The notes under the pieces were generated by a model. That model was not told where the DNA came from, did no database searches, and saw only the letters and a program-made list of their open reading frames with translations. A stretch of DNA of 64,000 nt from Bradyrhizobium sp. SZCCHNS1050 (GTDB lineage Bacteria > Pseudomonadota > Alphaproteobacteria > Rhizobiales > Xanthobacteraceae), in the NCBI RefSeq assembly GCF_032484785.1, contig NZ_JAUETR010000001.1, positions 2,235,501 through 2,299,500 of the forward strand, read 5' to 3'. This document shows, in pieces, positions 26,707 to 36,880 of this stretch (its first letter is position 1; the number at the start of each line of letters is the position of its first letter). The translations under genes were made by a program, and so were the position numbers.

Positions 26707-29289
26707 ATGTCGATCGACCCACAACCTGCGCCGATGTTTCCCAATGGCTTGAGCGCGGCGGAGGCAGCGCGCCGGCTGCGGACGGAAGGCTTCAACGAGC
26801 TGCCGCAACCGGGCTCGCGCTCGATCCTGCGCCTCGTCGCCGACGTTCTGAAGGAACCGATGCTTCTCCTGCTGCTGGGCGGCGCCGGCATCTATCTCGC
26901 GCTGGGCGACGCGGCGGAAGCGATGCTGCTCGGCGTGTTCGCCTCGGCCTCCGTCTTCATCACCATCGTGCAGGAGGCGCGGACCGAGCGCGTGCTGGAA
27001 TCGCTGCGCGACCTGTCAAGCCCGCGCGCCCTGGTGATCCGCGACGGCGAGCGCATCCGCATCGCCGGCCGCGAGGTGGTGCGCGGCGATCTCATCGTGC
27101 TGGCGGAAGGTGATCGCGTCGCAGCCGATGCGGTGCTGCGGCAATGCGACGATCTGCTGACAGATGAATCGTTGCTGACAGGCGAATCCGTGCCGGTGCG
27201 CAAGCGGCCGGCCGCCGGCGAAGCGATGGACGCGGCAACCGTGGCCGGCGGCGACGACCAGCCCTTCGTGTTCTCCGGCAGCCTGGTGGTGCGCGGCGGC
27301 GGCATTGCCGAGGTGATGGCGACCGGGCCGCACACGGCGATCGGCAGGATCGGCCAGTCGGTGACCGCCCTGGAGACCGAGACGCCGCGGTTGCGGCAGC
27401 AGACCCGGCGCCTGGTGCTGGCGTTCGCGATCGCCGGCGCCATCGTGGTTGCGGTCACGGTCGTGCTCTATGCGGTGTACCGCGGCGGCTGGCTGGAGGG
27501 AATCCTCGCCGGCATCGCGCTGGGCATGTCGATGCTCCCGGAGGAATTCCCGGTGGTGCTGACGGTGTTTCTGGCGATGGGCGCCTGGCGCATCTCGCAG
27601 GCGCGGGTGCTGACGCGGCGCGCTTCGGCGATCGAATCGCTCGGCGCCGCCACCGTGCTGTGCTCCGACAAGACCGGCACGCTGACGCAGAACCGCATGA
27701 TGGTGGCCAGGCTGGTGCTGCCGGACGGCGGCGCGCTGCAGCCTGCGACGGCGACGCCGGACGCCATCGCACCGCCCTTCCGCGATCTCGTCGCCACCGC
27801 CGTGCTCGCCTGCGACCCGCAGTCGCATGATCCGATGGAGCAGGCGCTGCACGCGCTCGGCGCCGACGCCACCGCGGGCGCCACGTTGCAGCGGCGCTAC
27901 GGTCTGCGCCCCGACCTGCTGGCGATGACCAACGTCTGGTCGCGCGACGGCGCCGGCGTCGTGGCGGCCAAGGGCGCGCCGGAAGCGATCGCATCGCTCT
28001 GCGGCGTCGACGGTGACGAGCTGGCGGCGCTGCAGGCGCGCGTCGAGACGCTCGCCGCCGAGGGCCTGCGCGTGCTCGGCGTCGCCCAGGCGAGCTGGAG
28101 CGGCGAGGCGCTCCCCGACACGCAACAGGACTTCGCGTTCTCGTTCCGCGGTCTCGTCGGCTTCGCCGACCCGCTGCGTCCGGAGGTGAAGGATGCCGTC
28201 GCCGAGTGCCGCTCCGCCGGCGTCCGCGTCATCATGATCACCGGCGACTATCCCGCGACGGCCACCGCCATTGCGCGGCAGGCCGGGATCGATCCCGAGC
28301 GCGTCATCGCGGGCCCCGAGCTTGCCGATCTCGACGACGACGCCCTGGCGCTTGCGGCGCGCGCGCCGACGGCGTTCGCGCGCATCATGCCGGAGCAGAA
28401 GCTGCGCATCGTCACCGCGCTCAAGGCCGACGGCGAGATCGTCGCGATGACCGGCGACGGCGTCAACGACGCGCCGTCGCTCAAGGCCGCGCATATCGGC
28501 ATCGCGATGGGCGGCCGCGGCACCGACGTCGCGCGCGAGGCCTCGGCGATCGTGCTGCTCGACGATGATTTCGGCTCGATCGTCAAGGCGATCCGGCTCG
28601 GCCGGCGCATCTACGACAATCTGCGCAAGGCGATGAGCTTCATCCTCGCCGTGCACTTTCCGATCGCCGGGCTGGCGCTGCTGCCGCTCGTCACGGGCCT
28701 GCCGCTGCTGCTCGGACCCGTGCACATCGCCTTTCTCGAAATGATCATCGATCCCGTCTGTTCGCTGGTGTTCGAGGCCGAGACCGAGGAAAGCGACATC
28801 ATGCGGCGGCCGCCGCGCGATCCGCAGGAGCCATTGCTGCCGCGGCCGCTGGTGCTGTGGGGGGCGCTGCAGGGCATCCTGGCGATGCTCACCACGGGCG
28901 GCGTCCTGCTGCTGGCACACCGCAACGGCATGCCGGACGACGAGCTCCGCGCGCTGGTGTTCTTCACCCTGGTGTCGGTGATCGTCAGCCTGATCTTCGT
29001 CAACCGCTCGTTCTCGAGCTCGCTGCGCGAGGCGCTGCTGCGGCCGAACCGCATGTTGCTGCTGGTGATCGGCTTCGTCGTCGCCGTGCTCGCGACAAGC
29101 CTGACGCTGCCCGCCGCCGCGGCGCTGTTCCGGTTCGGACCGCTGCACGCCGACGATCTCGCGCTGACCGCGACAGCCGCGCTGACCACGCTGATCATGC
29201 TCGAACTGTCGAAGTTCCCACTGCGCGCCGCGCTCGCGCGGCACGCAGCCAGGAAAGGTCAGGTCAAGGCGACCTCGCCGGCGCGGTAG
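26707..29289 (+). CDS. P-type cation-transporting ATPase (P2-like)
   Basis: This 860-residue membrane pump has an N-terminal cation-ATPase domain (GLSAAEAARRLRTEGFNELPQ), actuator TGES, TM4 motif PEEFP (278-282), phosphorylation site DKTGT (D321) and hinge MTGDGVNDAPS (581-591). Six C-terminal hydrophobic segments complete a P2-type layout related to calcium pumps and bacterial CtpF/Pma1-like proteins. The ion is uncertain because PEEFP replaces the better-known PEGL. The FixK-type box suggests induction at low oxygen, as for CtpF-like pumps in hypoxia regulons. Its 3' end overlaps the converging AraC gene by 31 bases. Confidence 0.87.
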   Translation: MSIDPQPAPMFPNGLSAAEAARRLRTEGFNELPQPGSRSILRLVADVLKEPMLLLLLGGAGIYLALGDAAEAMLLGVFASASVFITIVQEARTERVLESLRDLSSPRALVIRDGERIRIAGREVVRGDLIVLAEGDRVAADAVLRQCDDLLTDESLLTGESVPVRKRPAAGEAMDAATVAGGDDQPFVFSGSLVVRGGGIAEVMATGPHTAIGRIGQSVTALETETPRLRQQTRRLVLAFAIAGAIVVAVTVVLYAVYRGGWLEGILAGIALGMSMLPEEFPVVLTVFLAMGAWRISQARVLTRRASAIESLGAATVLCSDKTGTLTQNRMMVARLVLPDGGALQPATATPDAIAPPFRDLVATAVLACDPQSHDPMEQALHALGADATAGATLQRRYGLRPDLLAMTNVWSRDGAGVVAAKGAPEAIASLCGVDGDELAALQARVETLAAEGLRVLGVAQASWSGEALPDTQQDFAFSFRGLVGFADPLRPEVKDAVAECRSAGVRVIMITGDYPATATAIARQAGIDPERVIAGPELADLDDDALALAARAPTAFARIMPEQKLRIVTALKADGEIVAMTGDGVNDAPSLKAAHIGIAMGGRGTDVAREASAIVLLDDDFGSIVKAIRLGRRIYDNLRKAMSFILAVHFPIAGLALLPLVTGLPLLLGPVHIAFLEMIIDPVCSLVFEAETEESDIMRRPPRDPQEPLLPRPLVLWGALQGILAMLTTGGVLLLAHRNGMPDDELRALVFFTLVSVIVSLIFVNRSFSSSLREALLRPNRMLLLVIGFVVAVLATSLTLPAAAALFRFGPLHADDLALTATAALTTLIMLELSKFPLRAALARHAARKGQVKATSPAR

Positions 29290-30050
29290 ATCGCGAGATC
29301 GCGCGAGCCGGAGAAGATCGCGCGCGGCTTCAGCCCGTAGAAGCGCCGGATCGAGTGGCTGAAATGCGTGGAATCCGGATAACCGATGTCCTGCGCGAGA
29401 TGCGCCAGGTTGAGGTCCTGGTTGGCGTAGTTGAGCAGATGCCGCGCGCGCTTCCAGGCGCGGAACGAGCGGAAGGAGATGTCGGTCTCCTCCTTGAACA
29501 GATGCAGGAAGCGCGACGTCGAGAGCCCGACGGCGGCGGCGCAGCTCTCGGCCGTCGCCGGCTCGCCGGAGAAGCGGCTGATCAGCGCGATCGCCTTGAC
29601 CACGCGCGGATCGAGCGTCCGCTGCGGCAGCACCTCGCCGAAGCACAGCCGGTCGAACACGGCGCTGGTGACGTCGCCGCTCAGCGGCCGCTGCACCAGC
29701 TCCTCATAGGCGGCGCGGATGCGGCCAGCATAGGCCTCCGCCTCGCGGGTGACCTTGCTCGCGAAGCGATCCAAGGTGCCGATCGGCACGCTCTCCGGCT
29801 CGATCGTTACGACGATGACGGTCCGATAGTCACTCTCGATCGTGTGCGGCCTGTTGGGCGGCACGACCAGCAGCTCGCCGCGACGCTCCTCGCCGCCGTC
29901 GGGAATCAGCCGCAGGCTGCCGGTGAGCGCGACGTAGATATGGCACGCGCCCGAGCAGCGCTGGCGCGGACGGCCGAGCAGCCCGGCGTAGAAGACGCGC
30001 TCGGGCGTGATCAGCATGAGATGGCCGGAGTCCCGGCGGGTCACATCCAT
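29259..30050 (-). CDS. AraC-family transcriptional regulator
   Basis: This 263-residue regulator has an N-terminal cupin-like sensing half (ACHIYVALTGSLRLIPDGG, VVPPNRPHTIES) and a C-terminal double helix-turn-helix (ESCAAAVGLSTSRFLHLFKEETDISFRSF; LAHLAQDIGYPDSTHFSHSIRRFYGLKPRAI). The ATG is chosen because AGGAGGAAG lies just before it; the frame is open for 20 further codons upstream. It converges with and overlaps the P-type ATPase gene by 31 bases. The regulated genes are not evident; the acyl-CoA group to the right is a candidate. Confidence 0.88.
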   Translation of the reverse strand: MDVTRRDSGHLMLITPERVFYAGLLGRPRQRCSGACHIYVALTGSLRLIPDGGEERRGELLVVPPNRPHTIESDYRTVIVVTIEPESVPIGTLDRFASKVTREAEAYAGRIRAAYEELVQRPLSGDVTSAVFDRLCFGEVLPQRTLDPRVVKAIALISRFSGEPATAESCAAAVGLSTSRFLHLFKEETDISFRSFRAWKRARHLLNYANQDLNLAHLAQDIGYPDSTHFSHSIRRFYGLKPRAIFSGSRDLAIYRAGEVALT

Positions 30051-30177
30051 GGTCTTCCTCCTGAGGCGCGGCTCTGTCGGCCGCTTCTTTGGAGAAGAAC
30101 CATAGCGCAATTCGCGGCCCTGTCATCGGCGACGATTGCCGATTTTTGTCGCGGTTAACTCACCGATCCGAGATGAT

Positions 30178-30218
30178 CGTCATTCCGGGGCGCGCGTGAG
30201 CATCGCCCCGGAATGACG
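30178..30218. repeat. Short palindromic repeat (family B)
   Basis: cgtcattccggggc and gccccggaatgacg form 14-base inverted arms with a short loop. It lies between the AraC start and the GST stop and could also end the GST transcript. Confidence 0.75.
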
Positions 30219-30227
30219 TGCCTAAAG

Positions 30228-30883
30228 CTACGGCCTTACCCGCGGCTCGATGCCCTGCTCCACGCCCGCACGCTGCTCGGCGGCGCGTGCCCGCTGATAG
30301 CCCTCGCGCTGCTGCAATCGCACCCAATAGGCAGCCACATTCGGCCCAAAATCCTTGGCGAGCCCAAGCGTGTCTGCGAGACGCAATGCATAGCCGATCA
30401 CGATGTCGGCCGCGGTGAAACGACCCGCGCACAAGAACTCGGCATTCGCGGTTGCTGCCTCCACGGCGCGCAGCCGTCCCAGGAACCACTTGGCATAATC
30501 GGTGGCGACCTGCGGCGAGCGACGCTCCTCCGGCTCGAGCTGAGTGTATCGCAATACCAGCGTCTGCGGGAACGTCAGCGTCGCGTCGGAGAAATACATC
30601 CAGTTCAGGAACGCGCCGTAGTCCTTTTCCTCAGGCCCGACCATCAGCGGCGTCGGGCCGTGCTTGATGCCGAGATAATGGCAGATGCCCGAGGACTCCG
30701 TCATTTTCGTCTCGCCGTCGATCATGAACGGGATCGTGCCGAGCGGATTGATCGCCAGATACTCCTTCGCCAGCACCCGCGGCGGGAACGGCAGCATCTT
30801 CAACTCGTAGTTAAGTCGAAGCTCTTCCAGCATCCACAACGGGCGAAACGAGCGGGCGCCGTCGCAATGATACAGCGTGATCA

Positions 30884-30884
<1 letters not shown>
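30228..30884 (-). CDS. Glutathione S-transferase family protein
   Basis: This 218-residue protein has an N-terminal thioredoxin fold (MITLYHCDGARSFRPLWMLEELRL, INPLGTIPFM with the cis-proline, and MTESSGICHYL as the glutathione gamma-Glu site) and an all-helical C-terminal half. It would conjugate or isomerise with glutathione in the cytoplasm. The ATG shares one base with the stop of the acyl-CoA dehydrogenase upstream, so the two are translationally coupled. In catabolic clusters such GSTs often isomerise or detoxify a CoA-pathway intermediate. The substrate is unknown. Confidence 0.85.
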
Positions 30885-32053
<1,169 letters not shown>

Positions 32054-32062
32054 GTTTCATTC

Positions 32063-32110
32063 CCTGTCATTCCGGAGCGATCGCGAGCGACCGAACCGGG
32101 AATCTCGATA
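32063..32110. repeat. Partial family B repeat
   Basis: tgtcattccggagcgatcgcgagcgaccg...ccgggaatctcgat looks like the left half of the family B element. It starts about 10 bases upstream of the dehydrogenase ATG and is followed by the full copy at 32136-32251. Confidence 0.55.
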
Positions 32111-32135
32111 TGGTCTCATTTGACTGAGTCACGCT

Positions 32136-32251
32136 CGTCATTCCGGGGCAAGGCCGCAGGCCTTGAACCCGGAATCCAGAGATTGCTTTGCGTTCGTTCC
32201 AACAACCTCGAGATTCCGGGTTCAGCCCTGCGGCCCTGCCCCGGAATGACG
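32136..32251. repeat. Dispersed palindromic repeat (family B), full copy
   Basis: Arms of about 40 bases are inverted: cgtcattccggggcaaggcc...gaacccggaatc (32136-32176) and gattccgggttcagcc...ctgccccggaatgacg (32212-32251). It occupies most of the gap between two acyl-CoA dehydrogenase genes on the same strand. Confidence 0.85.
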
Positions 32252-32270
32252 TGCGCTGAGAAGGCGCGCG

Positions 32271-33410
32271 TCACAATCCCATCTGCCGGCTCGCCAGGTC
32301 CTTCATGATCTCCTCGGTGCCGCCGCCGATGGCGTTGACCTTGACCTCGCGATAGATCCGTTCCACGCGGACACCCCGCATGAAACCGGCGCCGCCGAAG
32401 ATCTGCACGGCTTCGGAGGCGCAGTAGGCCATCGTCTGCGTCGCCTGGTTCTTCATCATGCAGATCTCGGCGACCGGATTGTCACCCTGTTCGAGCCGCC
32501 ACGCCAGCATTTCCAGCATCGCCTGCGATGCCGCCACGCGCTGCGCCATGTCGACCAGCTTGTGGCGGATGACCTGGTGCTGCGCGAGCGGCTTGCCGAA
32601 GGTCTGGCGCTCCTTGGCGTAGGCAATCGCATCGTCGAGGCAGACACGGGCGTAGGCCGTGCAGCTCGCCGCCATGCCCATCCGCTCGCTGTTGAAATTG
32701 TGCATGATCAGCTTGAAGCCCTGCCCCTCCTCTCCGATCAGGTTCTCGACGGGCACGCGGCAGCCGTCGAAATGCAGGGTCGCGGTGTCCGACGCCCACC
32801 AGCCCATCTTGTCGAGCTTGGTGCGCGTCAGCCCCGGCGTGTCGCCCGGCACGAGCAGCAGACTGACGCCAGCCGGCCCCGGTCCGCCGGTGCGCACCGC
32901 GACCGTGATGTAGTCGGCCCGCATCCCGGAGGTGATGAATGTCTTCTCGCCGCTGACGACATAGTGATCGCCGTCGCGGACGGCCCTGGTCCTGAGATTG
33001 GCAACGTCTGAGCCACCGCTCGGCTCGGTGATCGCCAGCGCCGAGATCTTGCGCCCAGCCAGAATCTCCGGCAGCACGCGCGCCCTCACCTGCGGCTGCG
33101 CGGCGCGCGCGATCGGCGGCGCGCCGATCGTATGGCTCATCAGGCTGGCGCTGATGCCTCCGGCACCCGCACGCGCCAGTTCCTGCGACGACACGATCTT
33201 CATGAACTGGTCGGCCGGCACGCCGCCGAATTCCTCCGGGAAGCCGAGCCCAAGCAGGCCGATCTCCGCCGCCTTCAGATATAGCGCGCGCGGAAATTCT
33301 CCGGCCTCGTCCCACGCGCTCGCGAACGGCGCGATCTCCTTGTCGACGAAGCGCTTGATGACGTCGCGGAAGGCCTCGTGCTCGGCCGTGTAGAACGGGC
33401 TTTTCGTCAT
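32271..33410 (-). CDS. Acyl-CoA dehydrogenase
   Basis: This 379-residue FAD enzyme has ALAITEPSGGSDVANLRTRA and VSGEKTFITSGMRADYIT (substrate and flavin signatures), HNFNSERMGMAASC (site of the alternative catalytic glutamate), and C-terminal GGAGFMRGVRVERIYREVKVNAIGGGTEEIM. Like the next gene it is of the IGGGT/A subtype. The start is set at MTKSPFYTAEHEAFRD, where family similarity begins, although the frame is open upstream and the ribosome-binding site is weak. It precedes the second dehydrogenase on the same strand, and divergently the orphan binding protein gene. Confidence 0.88.
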   Translation of the reverse strand: MTKSPFYTAEHEAFRDVIKRFVDKEIAPFASAWDEAGEFPRALYLKAAEIGLLGLGFPEEFGGVPADQFMKIVSSQELARAGAGGISASLMSHTIGAPPIARAAQPQVRARVLPEILAGRKISALAITEPSGGSDVANLRTRAVRDGDHYVVSGEKTFITSGMRADYITVAVRTGGPGPAGVSLLLVPGDTPGLTRTKLDKMGWWASDTATLHFDGCRVPVENLIGEEGQGFKLIMHNFNSERMGMAASCTAYARVCLDDAIAYAKERQTFGKPLAQHQVIRHKLVDMAQRVAASQAMLEMLAWRLEQGDNPVAEICMMKNQATQTMAYCASEAVQIFGGAGFMRGVRVERIYREVKVNAIGGGTEEIMKDLASRQMGL

Positions 33411-33679
33411 GGCGGTGCCGGGAGCATCCTGCTTCGTGCGCTTCCGAAGATGCGCCGGAAACGCCCGCATCAACTTGCGTGGAGTGGCTGACCGGCAAAA
33501 TCACCTGCGGCGCGCCCGGTCGGCCCGGCCGGCCTCCCGGGGCCAGCGCCTGGACGCAAGACAGTGCATTGCACACATCTGCCCACTCGTTGCCGTGAGC
33601 GGCCTTCCATGGTCGCCATCGCCGCAAGCCAAGAACAAGAACGACAATCACGAAAATTCAACCAGAGGAAGCCCAGGGA

Positions 33680-34912
33680 ATGTTGCCGATGACGACCAGG
33701 ACACTGCTCTCATTCGCGGCCGCGGCCGCCTTTTCCGTACTGGCGAGCCAGAGCGCGCTTGCGCAAAAGAAATACGACACTGGCGCCACCGACACCGAGA
33801 TCAGGATCGGCAACGTCGAGGCCTATAGCGGCCCGGCCTCGGCCTACGGCATCATCGGCAAGACCGAGGAGGCCTATTTCAAGATGATCAACGATCAGGG
33901 CGGCATCAACGGCCGCCGGATCAACTTCATTTCCTATGACGACGGCTACAGCCCGCCGAAGACGGTCGAGCAGGTGCGCAAGCTGATCGAGAGCGACGAG
34001 GTGTTCCTGGTGTTCAACGCGCTGGGCACGCCGACCCAGACCGCCGTGCAGAAATATCACAACGCCAAGAAGGTGCCGCAGCTGTTCCTGGCCACCGGCG
34101 CCAGCAAATGGAACGACCCGAAGGAATTCCCCTGGACCATGGGCTTCCAGCCGAGCTACCGCGTCGAGGCGCGGATCTTCGCCAAGTACATCCTCAAGGA
34201 GAAGCCGAACGCGAAGATCGCGATCTTCTATGCCAATGACGATTTCGGCAAGGACTACGTCCTCGGCATCAAGGAGGTGCTCGGCGACAAGGCCAAGACC
34301 ATGATCGTCGCCGAGGAGAGCTACGAGACCACCGAGCCGTCGATCGACTCCCACATCGTCAAGCTCAAGGGCACCGGCGCCGACGTGTTCGTCAACATCT
34401 CGACGCCGAAATTCGCGGCGCAGGCGATCAAGAAGATCGCCGAATTGGAATGGAAGCCGATGCATCTGATGACCGACGTCTCGATCTCGATCGGCGCGGT
34501 GATGAAGCCGGCCGGCCTCGAGGCGTCCGAGGGCGTGCTGTCCGCCGGCTATCTCAAGGATCCGTCGGACCCCCAGTGGAAGGACGACGAGGGCATGAAG
34601 AAGTTCATGGCCTTCATCGACAAGTACATGCCGGGCGCCAACATCTCCGACGCCAACCTCGCCTATGGCTATGCCGCGGCCCAGACCATGGTGCAGACCC
34701 TGAAACAGTGCGGCGACACTCTCACCCGCGACAACGTCATGAAGCAGGCCGCCAGCCTCAAGGACTTCGCGCCGGATACCCTGATCCCGGGCATCAAGGT
34801 CAACACCGGCCCCAACGACTTCGCCCCGATCGAGCAGCTCAAGATGATGCAGTTCAAGGGCGGCAAATGGGACCTGTTCGGCGACATCATCAGCGCGGAC
34901 GTCGGGGGATAG
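33680..34912 (+). CDS. Liv-type ABC transporter substrate-binding protein
   Basis: This 410-residue periplasmic protein has a signal peptide (TRTLLSFAAAAAFSVLASQSALAQ) and the type I binding fold opening EIRIGNVEAYSGPASAYGIIGKTEEAYFKMINDQGGINGR. It belongs to the branched-chain amino acid binding family. An in-frame ATG at 33689 is equally possible. No transporter membrane or ATPase gene is adjacent. It is divergent from the acyl-CoA dehydrogenase genes across 269 bases, so it may capture the acid those enzymes degrade. Confidence 0.88.
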   Translation: MLPMTTRTLLSFAAAAAFSVLASQSALAQKKYDTGATDTEIRIGNVEAYSGPASAYGIIGKTEEAYFKMINDQGGINGRRINFISYDDGYSPPKTVEQVRKLIESDEVFLVFNALGTPTQTAVQKYHNAKKVPQLFLATGASKWNDPKEFPWTMGFQPSYRVEARIFAKYILKEKPNAKIAIFYANDDFGKDYVLGIKEVLGDKAKTMIVAEESYETTEPSIDSHIVKLKGTGADVFVNISTPKFAAQAIKKIAELEWKPMHLMTDVSISIGAVMKPAGLEASEGVLSAGYLKDPSDPQWKDDEGMKKFMAFIDKYMPGANISDANLAYGYAAAQTMVQTLKQCGDTLTRDNVMKQAASLKDFAPDTLIPGIKVNTGPNDFAPIEQLKMMQFKGGKWDLFGDIISADVGG

Positions 34913-34995
34913 CAGCGTCGCTGCGGCGCCTCACTCGGAATCGTCCAACGACGCGCCGCATCGCTTGAGCCCCCCTCTCTCTACGCCGACGATCG

Positions 34996-35181
34996 GCTCC
35001 CCTCCCCCTTGCGGGGAGGGGTTGGGGGTGGGGGTCTCCGCACTCCAAAGGCCGTGAAGGGCACAGCGCATTTCGGCGCCGCAACCACCCCCCCAGAACA
35101 ATTCCTTCTCATCACCCCAATACTTCGAGCGGTCTTCGTGGACCCCCACCCCCGACCCCTCCCCGCAAGGGGGAGGGGAGC
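34996..35181. repeat. Long inverted repeat with 41-base arms
   Basis: 34996-35036 (gctcccctccccctt...tgggggtc) and 35141-35181 are reverse complements with a single mismatch, enclosing 104 unrelated bases. Similar G/C-run palindromes lie at 44171-44273 and 47258-47362. They look like one repeat family, and here two half-elements may flank a spacer. Confidence 0.85.
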
Positions 35182-35269
35182 AGACTGCCCGTGACGCAAC
35201 ATTCTGCCATCCAAAAACTTATTGCTATTTTTCCGAATCCATGATCATCTCTCGACATCCCGCCTCACC

Positions 35270-35760
35270 GCAGAGGGGCGTTGCGCGCGATCGTCACGAC
35301 ACGCGAGGCGGGGATGCGGTGGCCGCGAGAGATCGCAGCGTCTTCTCACGAGGGCGCGGACGAACGATCGCTCGCGGACGTGAAGTCGCAGCGTCCTGAC
35401 ACCCCGAAGCTGGTGTCCAGCGCAATGCGCGCAAGCGCATTGTCGCCATGGTGGCCAACAAGCCGGCGCACCAGGGAGACTGCGTATAAGCGTTCAACCC
35501 ATCGCGCAGGGAATGCCGGCGTGCTCGGCTTTGCCTGTGGTACCTGCCGCCTGCATTCTTTTCGCAGGCGGGCCATGGGTGAGGCCTTCACCCGGCATTC
35601 CCTGCGCCCTCTGCACTTTCAGGAGGGACGAACCGGTCGCATAGCTCGGGCGTCACCCGCCGCGAGACTGTATCTTTATGCCCCTCTTTCACAATTTCCG
35701 AGCGTTGCTGAGACCCGAATTGCTCGCAACGTTCGCGCTGTTTGAGATGTGAATCCGATC
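35270..35760. repeat. Structured dispersed element with a spurious reading frame
   Basis: Within this stretch gcgcagggaatgccgg (35504-35519) pairs exactly with 35592-35607, and a nested hairpin pairs ccgcctgc (35547-35554) with gcaggcgg (35564-35571). I recall similar 'gcgcagggaatgccgg' blocks recurring in Bradyrhizobium genomes, where they are often annotated as short hypothetical proteins. The open frame 35281-35745 has no domain, an odd composition and lies across the hairpins, so I do not call it a gene. The whole gap 34913-36066 holds repeats only. Confidence 0.6.
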
Positions 35761-35767
35761 TCCCCTC

Positions 35768-35922
35768 CCGTCGTCCCGGACAAGCCGTGACGTGCGCCAG
35801 CACGCCGCGGCGCCGATCCGGGACCTATACGCCGCAGCAGACATGAGGGGCGAGATGCTCATGACTATCCTGCCTCAACCCACGCCCTATGGTTATGGAT
35901 CACGGCGTTCGCCGGGATGACG
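35768..35922. repeat. Dispersed intergenic repeat, diverged copy (family C)
   Basis: It begins gtcgtcccggacaagcc and ends ttcgccgggatgacgg, with gcgccgatccgggacctatac and ctatggttatgg in the same order as the copies at 3008-3158 and 53192-53342. Confidence 0.5.
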
Positions 35923-35961
35923 GGGGTGCGTTGAGGCGATGCCGCCCCCCCCAACATGCTC

Positions 35962-36042
35962 CGTCATTGCGAGTGAAGCGAAGCAATCCAGGCTGAGTGC
36001 GAGACTCTGGATTGCTTCGTCGCTTCGCTCCTCGCAATGACG
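35962..36042. repeat. Dispersed palindromic repeat (family A)
   Basis: cgtcattgcgagtgaagcg...gaagcaatccag is inverted against ctggattgcttcgtcgc...ctcgcaatgacg. It lies 24 bases beyond the stop of the XRE regulator gene and may end its transcript. Confidence 0.8.
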
Positions 36043-36066
36043 GTGGTGAGTTTTGCGCCCAACACG

Positions 36067-36840
36067 TCACGGCACGCCCTGCACGAACAGCGCGAACGGC
36101 TCCTCGACCGTCTTGCGCAGGTGCTCGCGATACAGCGGGTAGTGCCGGTCATCCGCGCCGAGCCGGCCGAAGCTCGGCTCATCGACATTGCGCAGCGGCA
36201 GCAGCGCGATCGGCGCGGCGATCGGTGTCAGCAGCGAGCCGCGGCCGGCGAGCAAGGTCGTGATGATGCCGTACATCTCGCCGGTAATGGTGGGACGCGA
36301 CACCGTGATCAGCCGGTGCTGGCCGTGGCGGTTGGTGACGAGGTAGACGAAGCCGGACTGGTTGGGCACGGCGACCTCGCCGAACTGCGTGAACGCCGCA
36401 TCGAGCCGCGCGCCCTCGCGAAACACCAGCGACGACGCCGCATCGTCCCAGACGATGTCGGTGCGGTACGCATAGACGGCGTCCTTGTCGCCGAATGACG
36501 GCCGCAAGGTGACGTAGGTGCCCTCGATCCACTCCACAGCCCGCCGCGAATAGGAGCCGAGGCTGTCGGGCGCAATGCCGCCGCTTGCGGCAGGTGCGGC
36601 GAGAGGTGCACTCGGCGGCTTGCGCAGGGACATGCCGAGCGCCTGCTCGAGCCGGACGATGGTAGCGAGCGTGAACGGGCGGCGGCCGCCGAGGGCCTTC
36701 TCCAGGGTCGAGAGGCTCAGCTTGGCCTGCTCCGCCAGCGCCTGCCGCGACATCCGGCGCCGCGCAATCTCCTCGCGGATGGTCTCCGCGACCTGCCGGC
36801 TCTGTTCGTCGGAAAGCTCGCTGTTGTCCGGTATCGACAT
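36067..36840 (-). CDS. XRE-family transcriptional regulator
   Basis: This 257-residue protein has an N-terminal lambda-repressor-type helix-turn-helix at about 15-70 (AETIREEIARRRMSRQALAEQAKLSLSTLEKALGGRRPF) and a C-terminal half of about 170 residues without a family I recognise (WIEGTYVTLRPSFGDKDAVYAYRTDIVWDD; GFVYLVTNRHGQHRLITVSRP), perhaps a ligand- or partner-sensing domain. The ATG follows AGGGGACAGG; upstream in-frame codons are discarded. It is divergent from the sortase-target gene across 200 bases containing repeated GGACA elements, so it may control itself and the sortase operon. Confidence 0.85.
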   Translation of the reverse strand: MSIPDNSELSDEQSRQVAETIREEIARRRMSRQALAEQAKLSLSTLEKALGGRRPFTLATIVRLEQALGMSLRKPPSAPLAAPAASGGIAPDSLGSYSRRAVEWIEGTYVTLRPSFGDKDAVYAYRTDIVWDDAASSLVFREGARLDAAFTQFGEVAVPNQSGFVYLVTNRHGQHRLITVSRPTITGEMYGIITTLLAGRGSLLTPIAAPIALLPLRNVDEPSFGRLGADDRHYPLYREHLRKTVEEPFALFVQGVP

Positions 36841-36880
36841 CCTGTCCCCTGCCGCGTGGTGCGCACCTCTTCTAGCAGAC

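Noticed and set aside
27016..29646. 876-codon open frame opposite the P-type ATPase
   Set aside because: Composition is low-complexity Arg/Gln/Asp/His-rich and it runs antisense through conserved motifs and into the AraC gene.
35281..35745. 154-codon open frame on the plus strand
   Set aside because: No domain, no leader or ribosome-binding site, lies across perfect inverted repeats that look like a dispersed element.
34913..36066. tRNA or structural RNA gene in the large gap
   Set aside because: No cloverleaf or conserved T-loop sequence seen; hairpins are explained by repeats.
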